Part shown: positions 1 through 10,100 of the stretch, piece by piece
Numbering within the stretch: position 1 is the stretch's first letter
Layout of the letters: each line of letters starts with the position of its first letter
NCBI GenBank assembly: GCA_012800355.1
Contig: JAAZJL010000090.1
Location: 1 to 55,149 of the forward strand
Length of the DNA stretch: 55,149 bases
Direction: 5' to 3'
From: Erysipelotrichia bacterium
Lineage (GTDB): Bacteria > Bacillota_I > Bacilli_A > Erysipelotrichales > Erysipelotrichaceae
The notes under the pieces: generated by a model
What the model was told of the DNA's origin: nothing
What the model saw: the letters and a program-made list of their open reading frames with translations, nothing else
Databases searched by the model: none
Program-made: the position numbers and the translations under genes

Positions 1-1
1 A

Positions 2-2164
2 AATGGTAAGTTACAACAATTCAACTGTGAAAAGATTTATGATGCTATTTGTGCTGCTTTAAACAGTGCTAATGTAACTGATAAAAATCACGTAGCCTGG
101 GAAATTGCTAGTGAAATAAAACAAGAACTAATTTTAAACAACACAAAAATAATTGAAATTGAAACATTACAAGATTTAGTTGAGGCTAAACTAATGACTT
201 CGGGATTAACAGATGTTGCTAGAAAATATATTCGCTATCGTTATGATAGAGAAAGAATTAGACAAAGCAAGTCTAAATTAATGATTGATATTTCCGAGAA
301 ATTAAATGCGACTAATGTAGAAAATCAAAATGCTAACTTAGATGAAAAGTCTTTTTCAGGTAGAATGAATGAAGCCAATAGAGTCGTAATGAAAGACTAT
401 GCTTTATATAATTGTATGAGTGAAATGGCTAGAAACAATCATTTAAACAACGAAATCTATATTCATGACTTAGATTCATACGCTGTTGGTATGCATAATT
501 GTTTATCAATTCCTTTCGATAAGCTTTTAGCAACTGGTTTTACTACTAGACAATGTGATGTCAGACCACCAAAATCAATTAATACCGCTATGCAGTTAGT
601 AGCTGTTATTATGCAACTGCAGTCTTTACAACAATTTGGTGGAGTAAGTGCTACTCATTTAGATTGGACAATGGTTCCTTTTGTAAGATACTCTTTCTAT
701 AAACACTTTAAAAACGGACTTAAATACATTGAAGAAGGTTCTTTAGATTTTGGAAAAGATGAAGCAAAAGATGTTTCTATCAATGATGAAAGATATAAAA
801 AATACCCTAAAGCATATAAATATGCTTATGAAATGACTGAAAAAGAAACTCATCAAGCAGTCGAAGCTATGTATCATAACTTAAATACTTTACAATCAAG
901 AAGTGGTCAGCAATTACCATTTTCTTCAATAAACTATGGTACTTGTACTTTAGAAGAAGGTAGAATGGTTACTAAAGCTTTATTAGAAGTTTCTATTGAA
1001 GGTTTAGGAGCTTTACATAAAACTCCAATTTTCCCTTGTGGAATCTTCCAATGTATGAAGGGAGTCAACAGAAAACCTGGTGAACCTAACTATGATTTAT
1101 TTAAACTGGCATTAAAATCAACTTCTTTAAGACTTTACCCTAACTACGTTAATGTCGATTGGTCAAACAATGCTGGCTATGACATTAATGATCCTAAAAC
1201 ATATTTAAGTACTATGGGTTGTCGAACAAGTAATGGATATGACATCAATGGTTTAGAACAAACAAAAGATGGAAGAGGTAATATCTGTCCTGTCACAATA
1301 ATTATGCCTACTTTAGCTATGCAAGTTAAAGGAGATGTTGAAAAATTCATGGAATTGTTGGATAAAAAAATACATGAAGCTAGAGACATGTTATTAGAAA
1401 GATTTGAATGGATTGCTTCTCAACCAGCATCTAGTGCTAACTTCATGTATGAAAACAACACTATGGAAGGCTATATACCAGAAGAAGGTATTAGAAGTGC
1501 TTTAAAACATGGCACCATTGTTATTGGACAATTGGGACTAGCGGAAACACTTCAACTTCTTATTGGAAAAGATCATACTGAACCAGAGGGTATGCAGCTG
1601 GCAAAACGTATTGAGCAATTATTTAAAGATAGATGTGATCAGTTTAAACAACAATATAAACTTAACTTTGGGGTTTATTATACTCCTGCTGAAAATTTAT
1701 GTTACACAGCTTTAAATAAGTTTGTTGAAAAATATGGTGTGATTAAAGATGTCAGTGATCGAGAATTCTTTACTAACTCAATGCATGTTCCTGTTTATAA
1801 AGAGATGACTCCATTTGAAAAAATTGATATTGAAGCTCAGTTAACTGGTTATTCAAATGCTGGTTGTATTACTTATGTTGAACTAGAAAGCACTAGTAAG
1901 CACAATATTGAAGCCTTAGAAACTTTGGTTAACTATGCAATGGATAAAGATATTCCTTACTTTGCGATTAATATTCCTAATGACACCTGTTTAAAATGTG
2001 GTTTTACTGATGAATTTAATGATTGTTGTCCAATGTGTGGCAGTCAAGAAATTCAACAGTTAAGAAGAGTTACAGGATATTTAACTGGCAACTATAAAAC
2101 AGCTTTCAACAAAGGGAAAATAGAGGAAACTGAAATGCGTGTTAAGCATAATAAGATTTACTAG
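2..2164 (+). CDS. nrdD: Anaerobic (class III) ribonucleoside-triphosphate reductase, 5' end outside the window
   Basis: This glycyl-radical enzyme reduces ribonucleoside triphosphates to deoxy forms without oxygen. The reading frame is open from base 2, and the part before the first internal Met (base 194) still reads as an ATP-cone regulatory domain, so the gene starts left of the window. Visible are the active-site region around MGCRT, a C-terminal four-cysteine zinc site (CLKCG ... CPMCG) and the glycyl-radical motif RRVTGYL near the end. About 720 residues are present, close to the family's full length. The activase gene nrdG follows after 9 bases with its own RBS, as usual for this operon. 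The identification is firm. Confidence 0.97.
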   Translation, partial: NGKLQQFNCEKIYDAICAALNSANVTDKNHVAWEIASEIKQELILNNTKIIEIETLQDLVEAKLMTSGLTDVARKYIRYRYDRERIRQSKSKLMIDISEKLNATNVENQNANLDEKSFSGRMNEANRVVMKDYALYNCMSEMARNNHLNNEIYIHDLDSYAVGMHNCLSIPFDKLLATGFTTRQCDVRPPKSINTAMQLVAVIMQLQSLQQFGGVSATHLDWTMVPFVRYSFYKHFKNGLKYIEEGSLDFGKDEAKDVSINDERYKKYPKAYKYAYEMTEKETHQAVEAMYHNLNTLQSRSGQQLPFSSINYGTCTLEEGRMVTKALLEVSIEGLGALHKTPIFPCGIFQCMKGVNRKPGEPNYDLFKLALKSTSLRLYPNYVNVDWSNNAGYDINDPKTYLSTMGCRTSNGYDINGLEQTKDGRGNICPVTIIMPTLAMQVKGDVEKFMELLDKKIHEARDMLLERFEWIASQPASSANFMYENNTMEGYIPEEGIRSALKHGTIVIGQLGLAETLQLLIGKDHTEPEGMQLAKRIEQLFKDRCDQFKQQYKLNFGVYYTPAENLCYTALNKFVEKYGVIKDVSDREFFTNSMHVPVYKEMTPFEKIDIEAQLTGYSNAGCITYVELESTSKHNIEALETLVNYAMDKDIPYFAINIPNDTCLKCGFTDEFNDCCPMCGSQEIQQLRRVTGYLTGNYKTAFNKGKIEETEMRVKHNKIY

Positions 2165-2173
2165 AGGTAAAAT

Positions 2174-2665
2174 ATGAATTATTTAAAAATTGAAAGTTCA
2201 TCATTATCTAACGGCTTAGGTTGGCGTGTTGTTTTATGGGTTAGTGGTTGTAGTCATAACTGCCCTTTTTGCCAAAATCCAGAGACTTGGGACAGTAAAG
2301 CTGGTAAAAAATTTACTGCTAAAGAAAAACAATTGCTTATTGAATTATTAAAACCAGATTATATTAATGGTTTAACTTTATCTGGTGGTGATCCTCTATT
2401 TGAAACAAATAGAGATGATATCTTGAAGCTAGTAAAAGAATTAAAAGCTGTTTATCCAAATAAAGACATCTGGTTATACACCGGTTATACCTTTGAAGAA
2501 ATTAAAGACTTAGAGTTGTTAAACTATGTTGATGTCTTAATTGATGGAAAATTTATCAATGAAGATAGAGATATTACCCTTGCCTTTAGAGGTTCAAGTA
2601 ATCAAAAAATAATTGATGTAAATAAGTCATTAAAAAATGATAAAACCGTAGAACTAAACTTGTAA
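2174..2665 (+). CDS. nrdG: Anaerobic ribonucleotide reductase activating protein (radical SAM)
   Basis: NrdG uses S-adenosylmethionine and a 4Fe-4S cluster to install the glycyl radical on NrdD. The radical-SAM motif CSHNCPFC (Cys26, Cys30, Cys33, spacing C-x3-C-x2-C) follows WVSG, and SGGDPLFE is the SAM-binding GGE-type segment. At 163 aa the protein has the normal size for the family. An AGAGGT RBS lies just upstream, and the gene is co-directional and nearly contiguous with nrdD, so the two form one operon that ends at the hairpin around 2700. Confidence 0.96.
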   Translation: MNYLKIESSSLSNGLGWRVVLWVSGCSHNCPFCQNPETWDSKAGKKFTAKEKQLLIELLKPDYINGLTLSGGDPLFETNRDDILKLVKELKAVYPNKDIWLYTGYTFEEIKDLELLNYVDVLIDGKFINEDRDITLAFRGSSNQKIIDVNKSLKNDKTVELNL

Positions 2666-2687
2666 ATCATTTTTTAATCTTCCATAC

Positions 2688-2714
2688 GAAAAAAGCAGTA
2701 ACACTGCTTTTTTC
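2688..2714. terminator. Bidirectional intrinsic terminator between nrdG and rtcB
   Basis: The arms AAAAAAGCAGT and ACTGCTTTTTT pair perfectly around a 3-base loop. Runs of A and T on the two sides give a U-tract in either direction. It lies between two convergent genes and can serve both. Confidence 0.85.
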
Positions 2715-2735
2715 ATTTGATTTTTCTGTATTTAA

Positions 2736-3944
2736 TTAATCAGCTGCCTTAAAGTTATAAACTGGTTTTATAATATCAATTATATCCACACATCCTTGAA
2801 TATCTTCAATAATATTATCAATTGATTTATAAGCCATTGGAGCTTCATCAAGTGTTGATTTATTAATAGAAGTTGAATATATTCCTTCCATAGTTTTTTT
2901 ATAAGCATTTAAATCAAAAGTTTGTTTAGCTTGTGTTCTAGACATAATTCTACCAGCACCATGAGGGGCAGAATAATTCCATTCTGGATTACCCTTTCCC
3001 TTTGCTAGGATACTACCATCTCTCATGTTAATTGGTATTAACACCAACTCATCTTTATGGGCAGAAATAGCACCTTTACGTAGAATCATTTCTTTTATAT
3101 TTATATAGTTGTGAATAGTATGAAAAGTAGACAATGGTTTCATACTTGTTTTTTCTAATATAATCTCGGCAATTTTTTCACGGTTTCTTTGAGCAAACTT
3201 TTGACAAATTTCTATATCATGTAGATAATCATCTAAATAAGAACCATAAAGATAACAAAGATCTTTTGGAATATTACTTTCTTTGGTTTCCCAATTTTTT
3301 TCTAAGTTTTTTAGAGCTTTTTGTATTTCATTGCGACGTCCCTGTTTTTTATAAGATTCAATCAATTTATCTTTTTGAACAAAAAATTCTTCTTTGCCTC
3401 TGTGTAAATCAATAGCTAATTTTTGATAATATTCAGCTACTTGTTTTCCTAAATTTCTACTACCTGAATGTATTACTAGATATTTATTACCATCACTAGC
3501 AACCCCTATTTCAATAAAGTGATTACCACCACCTAATGTTCCTAGACTTCTTTCTAAACGTTTTGTATCTTTCAAGTTACGATAGCAGCGAAGTGAAGCC
3601 AAATCAAAATGTTCTGTTTTACTTTGCCAGACACTTCTGCCACTAGGAATATAGTTAGCAGCTTTATCTACTTTTTCAAAATTAATATCGATATTACCTA
3701 ATTTAACTGTATACATACCACAGCCAATATCTACACCAACAATGTTCGGTACAACTTTATCGACAATTGTCATTGTTGTACCAATTGTACATCCCTTACC
3801 AGCATGGACATCAGGCATTATTCGTATTTTTGAATCTTTTGTAAACTCTTGATCACACATTCTTTGAATTTGTTGTATTGCTTCATCTTCAACTACCGAA
3901 GCATAGCAGATAGCTGTGTTTACTTTTCCTTTAATTTTTATCAT
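2736..3944 (-). CDS. rtcB: RtcB-family RNA-splicing ligase
   Basis: RtcB joins 2',3'-cyclic-phosphate or 3'-phosphate RNA ends to 5'-OH ends using GTP and Mn2+, in RNA repair. The protein is 402 aa, typical of the shorter bacterial form. Visible motifs are PDVHAGKG, the metal-binding GVDIGCGM, GGGNHFIE, HSGSRNLG, and SAPHGAG near the C-terminus, which carries the guanylylated histidine in this family. An AAAGGAG RBS sits 9 bases before the start codon. It is transcribed alone, converging on nrdG. No archease (rtc partner) is seen nearby. Confidence 0.94.
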   Translation of the reverse strand: MIKIKGKVNTAICYASVVEDEAIQQIQRMCDQEFTKDSKIRIMPDVHAGKGCTIGTTMTIVDKVVPNIVGVDIGCGMYTVKLGNIDINFEKVDKAANYIPSGRSVWQSKTEHFDLASLRCYRNLKDTKRLERSLGTLGGGNHFIEIGVASDGNKYLVIHSGSRNLGKQVAEYYQKLAIDLHRGKEEFFVQKDKLIESYKKQGRRNEIQKALKNLEKNWETKESNIPKDLCYLYGSYLDDYLHDIEICQKFAQRNREKIAEIILEKTSMKPLSTFHTIHNYINIKEMILRKGAISAHKDELVLIPINMRDGSILAKGKGNPEWNYSAPHGAGRIMSRTQAKQTFDLNAYKKTMEGIYSTSINKSTLDEAPMAYKSIDNIIEDIQGCVDIIDIIKPVYNFKAAD

Positions 3945-4034
3945 TGTACCTACTCCTTTCCTTTTTAATAAGATATTAAATTTTATTTAAAATTACTATC
4001 TTAATCATAATACATTAAAAATAAGACTAATAAA

Positions 4035-4061
4035 AACTTTGGCTATATTAAAGCCAAAGTT
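4035..4061 (-). terminator. Intrinsic terminator of the short-chain dehydrogenase gene
   Basis: Arms AACTTTGGCT and AGCCAAAGTT form a perfect 10-bp stem with a 7-base loop. On the minus strand it is followed by a T-rich run (the AAAAA before 4035). It lies 27 bases downstream of the stop codon at 4089. Confidence 0.85.
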
Positions 4062-4088
4062 CTTGTTATTACTTTTCTTTCTAGTTAA

Positions 4089-4880
4089 TTAGATACAAGT
4101 ATAACCACCATCAATTGCGATGATTTGTCCTGTAACATAACTTGATTCTTCAGCTGCTAAGAAAATAGCTGCAGAATTTAATTCGCCTTCGTTACCATAA
4201 CGTCCCATTGGAACTGTTCTGTTAGCAAATTCTTGGAAGTATTCAGTATTTAATGTTTCTGTAGTTAATTCAGTGTAGAAATAACCTGGACAGATTGCAT
4301 TAACTGTAATACCAGCTTTAGCTAATTCAGCTGCAGCACCTTTTGTAAAGTTAACAACTGCACCCTTTGTTGCATGATAAGCAATTGTAGGAATAGCTAA
4401 GTTTCCAACTATACCGTAAATAGAAGAGATATTAATAACACGACCAAATTTTTGGTTTCCAGCTTCAATATTTTCTTTCATATATCCAGCAAATGCTTTT
4501 GTAACTTCAAATACTGAAGTTAAGTCTAAACCAATTGTGAAATCCCAGTCTTCTTTTTTGAAATCAACAAGTGGTGTTCCTGTTCCTCTTTCTCCACCAG
4601 CATTGTTAATGATTACTTCACAATGACCAAATGTTTCTTTAGTTTTAGCAACTGCATTAGCAATTGATTCTGCATTTGTAATGTCACATGCTACTGGAAG
4701 AACTTTAACTCCATATTTTTCTGACCATTCTTTAGCACTTGCTTCTAAACGTTCTAATCTTCTTGCCATGATAACAAGATTTGCTCCGCATTTTGCAAAA
4801 CCTTCAGCCATCTGTTTTCCTAAACCAGATGATGCACCAGTGATTGCAACTACTTTGCCTTTAAAATCAAACATATACAA
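4089..4880 (-). CDS. Short-chain dehydrogenase/reductase (classical SDR)
   Basis: An NAD(P)-dependent oxidoreductase of 263 aa with the whole classical SDR set: TGASSGLGKQ nucleotide-binding turn at residues 14-23, NNAGG, SSIYG with the catalytic Ser, YHATK with the catalytic Tyr and Lys, and NAICPGYF. It resembles FabG/gluconate 5-dehydrogenase/hydroxysteroid dehydrogenase relatives; the substrate cannot be read from sequence. It is divergent from the flavin reductase at 5089 with a 208-base shared promoter region. That arrangement suggests related substrates such as steroids, bile acids or enones (inference). GGAGG lies just before the start. Confidence 0.9.
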   Translation of the reverse strand: MYMFDFKGKVVAITGASSGLGKQMAEGFAKCGANLVIMARRLERLEASAKEWSEKYGVKVLPVACDITNAESIANAVAKTKETFGHCEVIINNAGGERGTGTPLVDFKKEDWDFTIGLDLTSVFEVTKAFAGYMKENIEAGNQKFGRVINISSIYGIVGNLAIPTIAYHATKGAVVNFTKGAAAELAKAGITVNAICPGYFYTELTTETLNTEYFQEFANRTVPMGRYGNEGELNSAAIFLAAEESSYVTGQIIAIDGGYTCI

Positions 4881-4925
4881 TAACCTCCTTTAGTATAAAA
4901 CTACTTTTATCATACGTTCGTAGAT

Positions 4926-4954
4926 ATTGTACCTTTTTTTGTCGCTAATTTCAA
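4926..4954 (-). promoter_or_regulatory. Probable promoter of the SDR gene
   Basis: Read on the minus strand, TTGAAA (4949-4954) and TACAAT (4926-4931) are separated by 17 bases, a good vegetative-type promoter pointing into the SDR gene at 4880. Confidence 0.6.
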
Positions 4955-4977
4955 TCTTTCCAAGGCATTTTATGCCC

Positions 4978-5063
4978 ACTTGTGAAATTTTTAGCTTTTA
5001 AAACTAACTTGTGAAATTATTTAATATTTAAAGTTGTGAATAAGTTATTAATCGTTGTACAAT
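4978..5063 (+). promoter_or_regulatory. Probable promoter and direct-repeat operator of the flavin reductase gene
   Basis: ACTTGTGAAATT occurs exactly at 4978-4989 and 5007-5018, and a weaker AGTTGTGAA at 5032. The last copy overlaps a candidate -35 (TTGTGA, 5034-5039), followed after 18 bases by TACAAT (5058-5063). Three similar sites in a row upstream of one promoter suggest an activator or repressor site controlling one or both divergent genes. The promoter is a fair match; the operator role is inference. Confidence 0.45.
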
Positions 5064-5088
5064 TAAATTAGAGGTTGGAGGTATAATT

Positions 5089-7026
5089 ATGAAATATGAA
5101 AAATTATTTACTCCTATGAAAATAGGAAAAATGGAAGTAAAGAATAGGTTTGTTATGTCTCCTATGGGAACAAACTCAGCCTTTACTAGTGGTCGTAAAG
5201 ATGCCCAAGAAATCGACTACTTTGTACGTCGTGCTAAAGGTGGAGTTGGTATGATCATCAATGGATGTCAAATGCTTAACGAAGCTATTGCTCAAGGCTC
5301 AATGGAAGGATATTTGGATAGTTATAGTGTTTTGCCAGCTTTAACTTCAATGGTTGATGCTGTTCATCGCTATGGCACTAAAATTGTTTGTCAAATCTCA
5401 CCAGGTACTGGTAGAAATGCTTACCCTGACACTTTAGGGCAACCACCAATTAGTGCTTCAGCAATTCCAAGTGCTTTTGATCCTAATGTGATTTGTCATG
5501 CTCTAACAAAAGAAGAAATTCAAGAAATCATGAAAGGAACTGAATTTGCTGCAGGTCTAGCTAGAGATGCTGGTTATGATGCCATTGAAATTCATGCTCA
5601 TGCTGGTTACTTAATTGACCAGTTTATGAGTGCTTGCTGGAATTTACGTGAAGATGAATATGGTGGCAGTCCAGAAAACAGAGCTCGTTTTGCTAGAGAA
5701 ATGGTAGCTGCTTGTCGCAGAGCTGTAGGACCTGATATGCCAATTTTATTCCGCATTGCTTTAGACCATCGTTTTGAAGGTGGTAGAACTATAGAAGAAT
5801 CAATGCAACTACTTGAAGCATTAGATGATGGCAACATTGATGCTTTTGATATCGATGCTGGATGTTATGATTCTCTAGACTATATCTTCCCTCCTTCATA
5901 TTTAGGAACTGCTTGTATGGATTATGTATGCAAAGAAGCAAGAAAGCATACTGATAAACCACTTTTAAATGCTGGTAACCATGATCCTGAATCAGCTCTT
6001 CGTTTAATTGAATCAAATGAAGCTGACTTTGTCATGATGGGTCGTCCATTAATCGCTGATCCAGATTTGCCAAATAAACTAATGAATGGTTTAAGAGATG
6101 AAATTCGTCCTTGTATCCGTTGTAATGAATTCTGTATTGGACGTATCTGGAACAATCATACTAAATTAAGCTGTGCAGTTAATGTTGAAGCGATGGAAGA
6201 AGTCCGTTTCCAAATTAAGAAAACAGAAAATCCATTAAATGTTGTTGTAGTAGGTGCTGGTCCTGGTGGTTTGGAAGCTGCAAGAGTTGCTGCTACTGCA
6301 GGTCATAAGGTAGCTATCTATGATAAAGGTGCTGTACTAGGTGGAACAATGCGTACTATTGCAACTGCAAACTTCAAAATTAAAATCGCTGAACTCGCTA
6401 AATATTATGAAGTAATGCTTAATAAATTAGGGGTTGAAATTCACTTAAATACTGAAGTAAAAGGTGATGAAGACTTCTTAGAAAAAGCTGACAGAATTAT
6501 TGTTGGTACAGGTGCAGTACCATTTAAACCAAAAATTGAAGGTGTAGATTGTGACAAAGTCATTGACATTGTTAGTGCTCATGTTGATGAACAGTTAGTT
6601 AAAGGCGATAACATCGTTGTTTGTGGTGGTGGTTTATCTGGATGTGAAATTGCCCTTGAATTAGCAGAAGAAAAAGGTAAAAAAGTTACGGTTGTTGAAA
6701 TGTTAGATGAGTTTGCAAAAGATGCAATGTTTATTAATAAAATTACTTTATTTAATAAGCTAGCAGCTAATAATGTCACCTTATTAGCTAATACTAAGGT
6801 TGTAGGCATTACTGATAAAGGTGTTGAAGTTGAAACAACAGAAGGTAAAAAAGTACTACCTGCAGATACTATCATTTCAGCATTTGGTATGAAAGCTGTT
6901 ACTGATGTTGCTGATAAGATTAGTGCAAAATATCATACTAAAACAAGAAAAGTTGGAGACTTATATAAAATCGGTAAGATTGGCGATGCAATTCGCGAAG
7001 GTTACTACGCTGGCTCTTCAATTTAA
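5089..7026 (+). CDS. NADH:flavin oxidoreductase / 2,4-dienoyl-CoA reductase-like (OYE family, FMN + 4Fe-4S + FAD)
   Basis: A 645-aa three-part reductase. The N-terminal old-yellow-enzyme TIM barrel has EIHAHAGYLIDQFMS and the NRARF region. A 4Fe-4S binding stretch follows (CIRCNEFC plus a later Cys before AVN). The C-terminal pyridine-nucleotide/FAD half has GAGPGGLEAA near residue 387 and a second GGGLSGCE near 511. Relatives include 2-enoate reductase, FadH and bile-acid enzymes BaiCD/BaiH. The architecture predicts reduction of a C=C bond next to a carbonyl by NAD(P)H in the cytoplasm. The exact substrate is unknown. An AGGTTGGAGG RBS precedes it. Confidence 0.9.
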   Translation: MKYEKLFTPMKIGKMEVKNRFVMSPMGTNSAFTSGRKDAQEIDYFVRRAKGGVGMIINGCQMLNEAIAQGSMEGYLDSYSVLPALTSMVDAVHRYGTKIVCQISPGTGRNAYPDTLGQPPISASAIPSAFDPNVICHALTKEEIQEIMKGTEFAAGLARDAGYDAIEIHAHAGYLIDQFMSACWNLREDEYGGSPENRARFAREMVAACRRAVGPDMPILFRIALDHRFEGGRTIEESMQLLEALDDGNIDAFDIDAGCYDSLDYIFPPSYLGTACMDYVCKEARKHTDKPLLNAGNHDPESALRLIESNEADFVMMGRPLIADPDLPNKLMNGLRDEIRPCIRCNEFCIGRIWNNHTKLSCAVNVEAMEEVRFQIKKTENPLNVVVVGAGPGGLEAARVAATAGHKVAIYDKGAVLGGTMRTIATANFKIKIAELAKYYEVMLNKLGVEIHLNTEVKGDEDFLEKADRIIVGTGAVPFKPKIEGVDCDKVIDIVSAHVDEQLVKGDNIVVCGGGLSGCEIALELAEEKGKKVTVVEMLDEFAKDAMFINKITLFNKLAANNVTLLANTKVVGITDKGVEVETTEGKKVLPADTIISAFGMKAVTDVADKISAKYHTKTRKVGDLYKIGKIGDAIREGYYAGSSI

Positions 7027-7032
7027 AAAACT

Positions 7033-7084
7033 AAAAGGTTGTAAACTACTCGTCAAATATGACAAGGGCTTACAGCCTTTTTTA
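7033..7084 (+). terminator. Terminator of the flavin reductase gene
   Basis: AAAAGGTTGTAA (7033-7044) pairs with TTACAGCCTTTT (7070-7081) with one G-U pair, followed by further T residues. It lies just downstream of the stop codon at 7026. Confidence 0.7.
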
Positions 7085-7091
7085 ATTGCGT

Positions 7092-7124
7092 AAAAAAGAA
7101 GCGATTGTTAAATGAATCGCTTCT
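7092..7124 (-). terminator. Terminator of the giant surface protein gene
   Basis: AGAAGCGATT (7097-7106) and AATCGCTTCT (7115-7124) form a perfect 10-bp stem with an 8-base loop. Read leftward it runs into TTTTTT, so it ends the minus-strand gene whose stop codon is at 7136. Confidence 0.85.
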
Positions 7125-7135
7125 CTTAATTAGCC

Positions 7136-10100
7136 TTATATTTTAAAGTAGTATTGTTTTTCAGACTCTTCTTCTTTCAAAATTAGAGCGATAAACAGTA
7201 ACAATAAGCCAGAAATAATAGACATACTTATTGGAATAGCAATATTGATTCTATCTCCAGTAAAAGGTAAATCCGATTTATTTTTTGGAACTGAGTTTTT
7301 ATCTTTTGGATTTGAACCTTCTTCTATTTCGCCCACATCAGGATAACCATCTCCATCATCATCCAAATCTATTGTATCTGGTATTCCATCACCATCGGTA
7401 TCTCGTAAAACATTTACTGTAACTGTTCTTTTTAACGTTTCTACCTCAATTGAGTTTAAACTTGTTACCGTTACTGAAATTTCAATTACTCTTTCTTCTT
7501 CGACTAATCCCCAATCAAATCCAGTTGGTGTACCAACTAAGTCACCATTTTCATTCACTGATAAGCCCTTTACTACATCAGATTCTACTCTACATGGCTT
7601 ATTTAACTCTAAGACTTTTGTAGAAGCTGCTACTGCTTGACCTTCTATTACTGTTTCTGTAATTGTTGTCGCTGTTAAGTCATCAAATGATTTCGGATTA
7701 AGATCATTATCATCTAAAATACCATCTCCATCATCATCATCATCTAAATAATCTGGTATTCCATCACCATCGGTATCTCTTAAAATGTTTACTGTAACTG
7801 TTTTTTCTAATGTTTCTTCTTGACCTGAAGCAGTACTTGTAACTGTTATTGGAATTTCTATTATTATTCCTTCTTCATCCACACCCCAAGCAATTACTGT
7901 TGGCGTACCTACTAAATTACCACTTTCATCAACTGATAAACCATTAACTGTTGAAGATGCAATTGTAGATGGCTTATTTGTTTCTACTATTTTTGTAGAT
8001 GCTGGTACTAATTGATTTTCCGTTACTGTTATAATAAATGATGTCGCTGTTAATTCATCAAATGATTTTGGATTAAGATCTTCGACATCTAAAATGCCAT
8101 CTCCATCATCATCATCGTCTGAATAATCTGGTGTTCCATCACCATCAGTATCTCTTAAAACGTTTACTTTAACTATTCCTTGTAAGGTTTCTGTTTGACC
8201 AGAAGCATTACTTGTCACTGTTGCTGGAATTTCGATTATTGTTCCTTCTTCACTAGCACCCCAATCAAATCCTGTTGGCGTACCTACTAAATTACCATCT
8301 TCATCAATTGATAAGCCATTGACTTCTGAAGAAACCACTACAGATGTTTTATTTGCTTTTAATACTTTTGTAGAAGCTGCTACTGCTTGACCTTCTACTA
8401 CCGTTTTAGTAATTGTTGATACTATTAAGTCATCAAATGATTTTGGATTAGGATCTACTTCATCCAAAATACCATCTCCATCATCATCTGTATCCATTGA
8501 ATCTGGTGTTCCATCACCATCAGTATCTCTTAAAACATTTACTGTAACTGTTTTTTGGACAGTTTCTGTTTGACCTGAAGCAGTACTTGTAACTGTTACC
8601 GAAATTTGAACTATTGTTCCTTCTTGATTAGCACCCCAATCAAATCCTGTTGGCGTACCTACTAAGTTACCATTTTCATCAATTGATAAGCCTTTTACTA
8701 CTGCAGATTCTATTGTAGATGTCTTATTTATTTTTAATACTTTTGTAGAAGCTGCTACTGCTTGACCTTCTATTACTGTTTCTGTAATTGTTGTCACTGT
8801 TAAGGCATCAAATGATTTTGGATTAAGGTCTTCGGTATCCAAAATACCATCTCCATCATCATCATTATCCAAGTAATCTGGTGTTCCATCACCATCAGTA
8901 TCTCTTAAAACATTTACTTTAACTGTCCTTTGTAAGGTTTCTGTTTGACCTGAGGCATTACTTGTCACTGTTACTGGAATTTCAACTAATGTTCCTTCTT
9001 CATTTGAAACCCAAACAATTCCTGTTGGTGTACCTACTAAGTTACCAGATTCATCAACTGATAAACCATTAACTGCTGAAGATGCAACTGTAGATGTTTT
9101 ATTTGTTTCAACTACTTTTGTAGAAGCAGCTACTGCTTGACCTTCTATTACTGTTTCTGTAATTGTTGTCGCTGTTAAGTCGTCAAATGATTTTGGATTA
9201 GAATCTTCTTCATCCAAAATACCATCACCATCATCATCATTATCCAAATAATCTGGTGTTCCATCTCTATCGGTATCTCTTAAAACCGTAATACCTATTA
9301 ATTTAGTAGTACTTGAACCATCTTGATTATTTACTCTTACTATGATAGAAAAACTCTTTGTTTCCTCATCTAAAACCCAGTTATCAATAACTGGTTTACC
9401 TGAGTAAGTCAAATTTGCTTCATCAAAAGTCACACCATTAGGTTTGTTAGTTTCATCACGTGTTAATGTTGCTCCCTCTGGCGGAGAAATTACAACATTA
9501 CTAATATTTTCCCCTTCAACTATTGTTTGGGTTTGATTAGTAATTTCAGTATTTTGAACTGGATTATAAACTGTTCCAGGAATTGAATTTTCATCTTTTG
9601 GATTTGAACCTGCTTCTATTTCAGCCACATCACTATAGCCATCACCATCATCATCCAAATCTATTGTGTCTGGCGTTCCATCGCCATCAGTATCTCTTAA
9701 AACTTTTACTTCAACTGTTTTTTGGACAGTTTCTACTTCACCTGAAGCATTACTTGTCACCGTTACTGAAATTTCAATTATTTTTTCTTCTTCCATTGCA
9801 CCCCAGTCAATTCCTGTTGGCGTACCTGTTAAGTCGCCATCTTCATCCACTGTTAAACCTTTAACTGTTGAAGATGCAACTGTAAATGTCTTGTTTGCTT
9901 CTACTACTTTGGTAGAGGCTGGTACTACTTGACCTTCTATTACCGTTTTGGTAAGTGGTGTTGCTGTTAAAGCATCAAATGATTTTGGATTAAGGTCTTT
10001 GTTATCTAAAATGCCATCGCCATCATCATCATTATCCAAGTAATCTGGCGTTCCATCGCCATCGGTATCTCTTAAAACATTTACTTGAACTGTTTTTTGG

